Below, piece by piece: positions 59,591-64,000 of a stretch of 64,000 nt of DNA (position 1 is its first letter; each line of letters opens with the position of its first letter). Position numbers and translations under genes: made by a program. The notes under the pieces are model-generated. The model searched no databases, was not told where the DNA came from, and saw only the letters and a list, made by a program, of their open reading frames with translations. Where the stretch lies: assembly GCF_030814115.1 (NCBI RefSeq), contig NZ_JAUSUP010000002.1, positions 62,001 to 126,000 on the forward strand, written 5' to 3'. The stretch is from Alkalibacillus filiformis. Its GTDB lineage: Bacteria > Bacillota > Bacilli > Bacillales > Alkalibacillaceae.

Positions 59591-60523
59591 ATGGAAACAG
59601 TTTTAACTGTCGAAGGACTGGAGAAATCTTTTAAAAATACTAAAGTTCTTCACAACATTACCTTTGATGTTCACAAAGGAGAAATTATGGCCATTTTAGG
59701 GCCTAACGGTGCTGGTAAATCAACAACCATTCGTAACATTATGGGCATTATGTACCCTGATGATGGATGTGTAACGTTTCACAACCATCAAGGAAACGAA
59801 ATACCCCGTCACAAAATCGGTTACTTGCCAGAAGAACGAGGGCTTTATAAAAACGTAAAGGTAATGGACATTATTCTTTACTTTGCCGAGCTTAAAGATT
59901 ATCCATTAAAAAAAGCTAAAGAAAGAGCTATTCAATACTTAGAGAAGTTTGGATTAGAAGGGAAAGAAAATGTCTCAGTTGAAGAATTATCAAAAGGTAT
60001 GGGGCAAAAAGTACAATTTATCGGCTCGATCATTCATGAACCAGAGTTATTAATATTAGATGAGCCGTTCTCTGGTTTAGACCCCGTTAGCCAAGATGTC
60101 TTTAAACAAGAAATTAAAGAGCTTGCTAATAATGGAACTGCCATTTTATTGAGCTCACATCAAATGAACTTAGTAGAAGAAATGTGTGACCGTTTGTTTA
60201 TGATCAACCGTGGCCAGAAAGTTATTTACGATTCATTAAAAGACGTCAAATCGAAGTACGCTAACTTCAAATGTACGATTTTAGGTGATAACTCTGTACA
60301 GCAACTTGAATCTATTAATCAAGTATCTCGTGTTGAACAAGATGGTTATAGTTCAGTTCTATACTTAGAACAAGGAATTGAACTTCCATCATGGTTACAC
60401 ACGTTGCCAAATGACTTAGATATCGTAGAGTTAAAAGTGGACCGAATTTCACTTCATGAAATATTTATTGACGTTGCACTAGGGCGTTCAATCGCAGAGG
60501 AAGTAGGTGGCACATATGCGTAA
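59591..60523 (+). CDS. ABC exporter ATP-binding protein (NatA/YhaQ-like)
   Basis: The 310-aa ATPase has Walker A GPNGAGKST near 38, signature LSKGMGQKV near 136, Walker B LLILDEPFSGLD near 156 and SSHQMNLVEEMCDRLFMI near 188. A C-terminal extension of about 80 aa typical of NatA/YhaQ DUF4162 follows. GGGAGAGAG precedes the ATG. It pairs with the permease behind it to form an exporter for Na+, a peptide or an antibiotic. Confidence 0.88.
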   Translation: METVLTVEGLEKSFKNTKVLHNITFDVHKGEIMAILGPNGAGKSTTIRNIMGIMYPDDGCVTFHNHQGNEIPRHKIGYLPEERGLYKNVKVMDIILYFAELKDYPLKKAKERAIQYLEKFGLEGKENVSVEELSKGMGQKVQFIGSIIHEPELLILDEPFSGLDPVSQDVFKQEIKELANNGTAILLSSHQMNLVEEMCDRLFMINRGQKVIYDSLKDVKSKYANFKCTILGDNSVQQLESINQVSRVEQDGYSSVLYLEQGIELPSWLHTLPNDLDIVELKVDRISLHEIFIDVALGRSIAEEVGGTYA

Positions 60524-61763
60524 TAGTATTAAAGTCGGTAAATGGGAAATTAAAAGAAATATTAAAAACAAATCGTTTATCATTTCATTATTTTTAACAC
60601 CACTGATCTTTTTATTTTTCGCAACAGTGCCTAACTTGTTAAGCGGAAATGACTATGACACAACAACGACGGTTTACGTAAATGACCAACTTGGCACATT
60701 TGAAATGATTGAGCCAATTATAGAAGAAAATAACATGATGAACTGGGACTTAACTGAAACGAATGAAGAATTACCCGCGGTTCAGGAACGGTTTGAAGAA
60801 GAACCAAACTCAGCATACATTCAAATTGATGAACATACTGCAGAAAACGGAGTTGTTACTTACGTTAAAGGTGATGATGTCAGTCCACAGTTTTCAAACC
60901 AACTTCGTATTATTGAGCAACCTTTAAAACAAAATCAGTTACAAAGTGCCAACCTAACGGAAGAACAATTAGAGTTAATTTCTACACCTATTTTGTTTGA
61001 GGCTGCAGATGGCAATGATGAATCAAAAGCTAGTCAAGAAGAGACAGCAACAGCTGAAATTGGTATGGTTGACCCATTTGAAAGTGGAATTCCTGCTGCT
61101 TTCGCCGGACTTGTTCTCTTCTCGATTGTCATTACGGGTATGATGATTTTCCAAAGCGCATCACAAGAAAAGAAAGATAAAGTTGCTGAGATTATCTTAT
61201 CCTCAGTTACGCCAGGTGAACTTATGCAAGGGAAAATCTTAGGATACTTTGTTTTAGGACTTATTCAAGTTGGTGTGTGGATGCTATTTGCAATACCTAT
61301 TGCGATCTATATGTTAGATGACGTTCCAGTTTTACAATACTTATTTGTCCCTGAAACGTTCATTCTTGTAATCATTGCGATTTTAGGTTACTTATTGTTC
61401 GCTGCTTTATTTGTCGGTTTAGGTGCTACTCTAGAAGATGCAAGTTCAGGAAGCAACTTCCAAGGTATGGTGATGATGTTACCATTTATTCCTGTTGTGA
61501 TCATAGGACCTGTATTATCTGACCCTAGTGGCATTGTGGCTCAAGTTGGAAGTTATATACCATTCACATCACCTACTATTCTCATTTTGAGGTTAGCCAT
61601 TTTAGACGAATGGCCATGGATTGAAATTTTAATCGGCATAGCAATCTTACTTGTAAGCATTTGGCTGTTCATGAAGCTAGCCGGTAAGATCTTTAAAGTC
61701 GGCATTTTAATTTACGGTAAAAATGCGACACCGCAAGAGATATGGAAATGGTTAAGAGCATAA
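60516..61763 (+). CDS. ABC exporter permease (NatB/YhaP-like)
   Basis: The 415-aa protein has an N-terminal helix (about 20-42), a large extracytoplasmic domain (45-190, acidic), and five C-terminal helices, the architecture of the ABC-2 NatB/YhaP family. A conserved motif FQSASQEKKDKVAEIILSSV, key EKKDKVAEIILSSVTP, is near 215. ATG at 60516 overlaps the ATPase stop by 8 bases; a GTG three codons before is disfavoured by its distance from the AGGTGG site. Confidence 0.87.
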   Translation: MRNSIKVGKWEIKRNIKNKSFIISLFLTPLIFLFFATVPNLLSGNDYDTTTTVYVNDQLGTFEMIEPIIEENNMMNWDLTETNEELPAVQERFEEEPNSAYIQIDEHTAENGVVTYVKGDDVSPQFSNQLRIIEQPLKQNQLQSANLTEEQLELISTPILFEAADGNDESKASQEETATAEIGMVDPFESGIPAAFAGLVLFSIVITGMMIFQSASQEKKDKVAEIILSSVTPGELMQGKILGYFVLGLIQVGVWMLFAIPIAIYMLDDVPVLQYLFVPETFILVIIAILGYLLFAALFVGLGATLEDASSGSNFQGMVMMLPFIPVVIIGPVLSDPSGIVAQVGSYIPFTSPTILILRLAILDEWPWIEILIGIAILLVSIWLFMKLAGKIFKVGILIYGKNATPQEIWKWLRA

Positions 61764-61785
61764 ATGGAGTAAATTAATAAATTAG

Positions 61786-61821
61786 CTGAACGATTGTCAC
61801 GAACTTCGTGCTTTCGTTCAG
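61786..61821 (+). terminator. Terminator of the ABC exporter operon
   Basis: CTGAACGA/TCGTTCAG arms with an internal GTCACGAA...TTCGTG extension, then TTTTTTT. Confidence 0.85.
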
Positions 61822-61889
61822 TTTTTTTATATAATTTCAACCGATCGTGACAAAATAAGGCTAACTATTATTCATGGAGGGACGGTTTA

Positions 61890-62612
61890 GTGGAAGAAAC
61901 AATTAAAGAATCACTGATCGTTATTGGCCGCGTAGTCACCATCTTACCGCTACTTTTATTTATGACAATCTATATGGGCAAACGCACCATTGGAGAAATC
62001 CCTGTGTTTGATTTCTTAATTATTATTTCTCTCGGTTCGATTGTCGGTGCAGACTTAGCTGACCCATCTATTAGCCATATATATACAGCTGTCGCTATTG
62101 TATCAGTTGCACTTCTTCAACGAATTATTACCAAGCTCAAACTCTCTAACAGGCGTTTCGGTAGAATTGTAACGTTTGAGCCGACTGTAGTTATCCAAAA
62201 TGGACAATTTCTTAAACAAAATATGAAAAATATCGGCTATTCAATTGATAACGTCTTGCAATTATTAAGAGAGAAAGATGTCTTTGATATCGATGAAGTA
62301 AAAACTGCCATTGTTGAATCAAGTGGTAAGGTAAGTGTATTAAAAAAGTCATCAAGCACTAATGTAACCCGTTCTGATTTAAACATTACCGGAAAATCTG
62401 CAGATATTGCCTTACCCATTGTCGTTGAAGGAAAAGTTTACACACACGTGTTAGAAGATTTCGGACTTGATTATGATTGGTTACAAAAACGAATGAAAGA
62501 ACAAGATGTTCAAAATGTTGATGAGGTCTTTTATGCGACAATCAACCAAGAAAGAAATCTGCATGTCTCACTTAAAGAAAACAATTTAAACGTTCCACGA
62601 ATATTACATTAA
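61890..62612 (+). CDS. DUF421 (YetF family) membrane protein
   Basis: The 240-aa protein has three N-terminal helices with MTIYMGKRTIGEIPVFDFLI, key GKRxIGxxPVFDF, near 25. A cytoplasmic double alpha/beta domain follows (EPTVVIQNGQFLKQNMKNIG near 96, DVFDIDEVKTAIVESSGKVS near 130). GTG start after GGAGGG. The fold is shared with Bacillus spore-germination-related and stress YetF/YrbG proteins; the function is unknown. Confidence 0.88.
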   Translation: MEETIKESLIVIGRVVTILPLLLFMTIYMGKRTIGEIPVFDFLIIISLGSIVGADLADPSISHIYTAVAIVSVALLQRIITKLKLSNRRFGRIVTFEPTVVIQNGQFLKQNMKNIGYSIDNVLQLLREKDVFDIDEVKTAIVESSGKVSVLKKSSSTNVTRSDLNITGKSADIALPIVVEGKVYTHVLEDFGLDYDWLQKRMKEQDVQNVDEVFYATINQERNLHVSLKENNLNVPRILH

Positions 62613-62677
62613 ACAAGCACGATTCAAGTTAAACACCTATATCATATAGTAATGAATAATAACGAGGTGTTTTAACG

Positions 62678-63442
62678 ATGAACCCAATTGTTACGGGTAG
62701 TTCTACTGAAGACATAGTCACGATCAATATTGACTTAAGCCAGCGTTCAATTAGTTACTTAAATGTCTTCAGATCAGATCAACTAGTTGGAATTTTTGAG
62801 CCTGTAAGGAGTTTTCACTTACGTAATGAAAGGTTAGAACCCATTACAGTCGAGTGTGTATTTGGAGATGGCACTTCCTACTCCACTTACTTAACATTTG
62901 ATGAAAACCGCCAAGTGAGACGTCCAAGTGACTTTAAACCTGGTGATATTCTAGTGGCAAGTGATAACTTTGGAGATGTCTTCCCTCCTGGTTACATAGG
63001 CCACTCTGCAATTGTTATTGATGAGTATCGAATCGCCGAATCTGTCACATCACACCCACAAGTTAGAAAAGCACCAATCGATAACTTTCTCTCTGTTCAT
63101 ACCCAAGTCATGCATGCTCGTCCAAAAGACCCAAGTGTTGGCATGGCTGCTGCTGAGTATGCTAAAGAGTATGTAGAGGCATATGATACGAACTTAAAAC
63201 AAGGTAATTCTGTTCCTGAATTTTCCTTTTCAACACGTGTCCCGTTAAATGACCCTAATGATGCGATTTATTGTTCTAAACTTGTATGGTTAAGCTACTA
63301 TTATGGTGCCGATGTAGAGTTCCAAAATAACTTCTACTTATTCGCTCCAGTTGATTTAAAAGCCAATATTGAAATGGATGACCGTTTCGATGTGATGTAT
63401 CAGCACCCTGAGTTTGATTTTAAAATTAACTTAAAGCTTTAA
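62678..63442 (+). CDS. Permuted NlpC/P60 papain-like (YiiX-type) protein
   Basis: The 254-aa protein has an N-terminal beta-rich part (1-85). A domain follows with KPGDILVASDN near 87, IGHSAIVID near 108 containing the catalytic His, and AIYCSKLVWLSYYYGAD near 195 with the catalytic Cys. His before Cys is the circularly permuted order of YiiX/YaeF/DUF830 amidases. No signal peptide is present, so it acts inside the cell or is carried out by other means. Its substrate may be an amide, thioester or peptidoglycan fragment. Confidence 0.75.
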   Translation: MNPIVTGSSTEDIVTINIDLSQRSISYLNVFRSDQLVGIFEPVRSFHLRNERLEPITVECVFGDGTSYSTYLTFDENRQVRRPSDFKPGDILVASDNFGDVFPPGYIGHSAIVIDEYRIAESVTSHPQVRKAPIDNFLSVHTQVMHARPKDPSVGMAAAEYAKEYVEAYDTNLKQGNSVPEFSFSTRVPLNDPNDAIYCSKLVWLSYYYGADVEFQNNFYLFAPVDLKANIEMDDRFDVMYQHPEFDFKINLKL

Positions 63443-63452
63443 CCCTCCCATT

Positions 63453-63487
63453 CAGTCAGCGATTACTATTTCAGTTTTCGCTGACTG
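63453..63487 (+). terminator. Terminator of the papain-like protein gene
   Basis: CAGTCAGCGA and TCGCTGACTG, 10-bp perfect stem with a 15-base loop and TTTTTG. Confidence 0.85.
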
Positions 63488-63494
63488 TTTTTGT

Positions 63495-63537
63495 AATGAA
63501 AAAGACTCACCATATCTCTATGGCAAGCCTCTTCATT
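63495..63537 (-). terminator. Terminator of the DUF4870 gene
   Basis: On the minus strand AATGAAGAGGCTTGCCAT and ATGGTGAGTCTTTTTCATT form an imperfect stem with several G-T pairs, running into TTTTTC. Confidence 0.6.
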
Positions 63538-63543
63538 GTTAAC

Positions 63544-63906
63544 TCACTTAATAATGTGATACTTTCCGATTACAGGAAGTGGGGCCATTTCACCTTTAGC
63601 CGCGTTTAAAATACCAATTAACCAAAGAATAAAGACAAATAAGTTTCCAATCGGTAAAATGATCAACCAGCCAATAATAGGAATTAACGTCCCGGCCGTG
63701 TTGATTATAATTGCTGTTAAAAGTAACAGTAACCCTTGGTTAGCATGGTATGTTGCAAACTTAGACTCTTTCGCTACTAACAATGGGATAAAGAAAATAA
63801 TATACGCTACAATACCTAAACCTTTGTTTTTCTGAGCATCTTCACTTACTTGGTCCTGCGAGGGATCTTTTTGTTGTTGATTTTCCTTTTCACTTCCATC
63901 TGTCAT
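63544..63906 (-). CDS. DUF4870 domain membrane protein
   Basis: The 120-aa protein has a polar Gln/Asp/Glu-rich N-terminus (about 28 aa) and then three hydrophobic segments. KFATYHANQGLLLLL near 49 is the DUF4870 hallmark (YHANQGL). It ends PLPVIGKYHIIK. The function is unknown. The gene is followed by a separate terminator. The 94 bases to the window end show no complete gene, although GAAGGGAG near 63987 could be a ribosome binding site for a gene starting just outside. Confidence 0.83.
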   Translation of the reverse strand: MTDGSEKENQQQKDPSQDQVSEDAQKNKGLGIVAYIIFFIPLLVAKESKFATYHANQGLLLLLTAIIINTAGTLIPIIGWLIILPIGNLFVFILWLIGILNAAKGEMAPLPVIGKYHIIK

Positions 63907-64000
63907 CTTTTCTCCCTCCCATCTATAAAAACCTTACTCAATTTTATGTTTTAAAAATTGCTGTATGACTGTGACAACTAAAGTGAAGGGAGATTTTATA

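Noticed and set aside
63907-64000. Start of a further plus-strand gene at the right edge
   Set aside because: GAAGGGAG near 63987 looks like a ribosome binding site but no start codon is inside the window.

Overview
The window looks like chromosomal DNA of a low-GC, spore-forming-type Bacillaceae, probably a halophilic or alkaliphilic member. The grounds are AT-rich DNA, AGGAGG-type ribosome binding sites with frequent GTG/TTG starts, CcpA-type cre boxes, an S-box riboswitch, an ECF-type promoter, best resemblance of the proteins to Bacillus families, many Asp/Glu-rich secreted lipoproteins and several Na+-coupled carriers. There are no rRNA, tRNA, IS, prophage or CRISPR features.

The centre (about 12.2-32.6 kb) is a nearly complete aerobic phenylalanine/phenylacetyl-CoA catabolic island. 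Read along the minus strand it begins with the phenylacetyl-CoA epoxidase genes paaABCD, followed by an EthD-like protein, two crotonases (paaF, paaG), an aldehyde dehydrogenase, paaH, paaJ and a FabK/nitronate-monooxygenase-like flavoprotein. After a 229-bp regulatory gap come an FlK-type thioesterase, phenylalanine dehydrogenase and a complete four-gene 2-oxoacid dehydrogenase complex (E1alpha, E1beta, E2, E3). Only 51 bp later comes a three-gene ABC importer of the family that contains tryptophan/tyrosine transporters. A PaaX-family repressor is divergent from paaA. A gamma-carbonic-anhydrase (PaaY-like) protein and a ferredoxin-NADP reductase lie just beyond it. There is no phenylacetate-CoA ligase (paaK) in the window. 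The gene content suggests uptake of Phe, conversion to phenylpyruvate, direct oxidative decarboxylation to phenylacetyl-CoA by a dedicated dehydrogenase complex, and then epoxidation, ring opening and beta-oxidation. The free-phenylacetate/PaaK step would be bypassed. This is the strongest candidate for a poorly described system here.

The left end (0-12 kb) holds a YdjM-like hydrolase (cut by the window edge), putP with a 35-aa accessory microprotein overlapping its start, two further membrane microproteins, mscL, and a tricarboxylate module. That module is tctC-tctB-tctA plus an SLC13 carrier, with a CitA/CitB-type two-component system upstream and a perfect cre box and a tandem 9-bp repeat in front of tctC.

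The segment 33-44 kb has a five-gene oligopeptide ABC importer, divergent psuK-psuG pseudouridine degradation genes (the kinase carries an N-terminal winged helix), a D-threonine-aldolase-like enzyme and a CocE/NonD hydrolase.

The right end (44-64 kb) is a set of short units. These include a YeeE/YedE thiosulfate-type carrier, an MBL-fold hydrolase, GNAT proteins, a methyltransferase, a rhodanese lipoprotein, two MFS carriers, a His/Met- and GPGYG-rich repeat protein, an SGNH hydrolase, a DsbA-like protein and metNIQ under a SAM-I riboswitch. They also include DUF779 with an ExaC-type aldehyde dehydrogenase under a perfect cre box, an ABC exporter behind an ECF sigma-type promoter, a DUF421 protein, a permuted papain-like protein and a DUF4870 protein.

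Two short intergenic arrays (277-370 and 44123-44185) repeat a conserved core every 20-21 bp, about two helical turns. In three importer operons a stem-loop follows the binding-protein gene.
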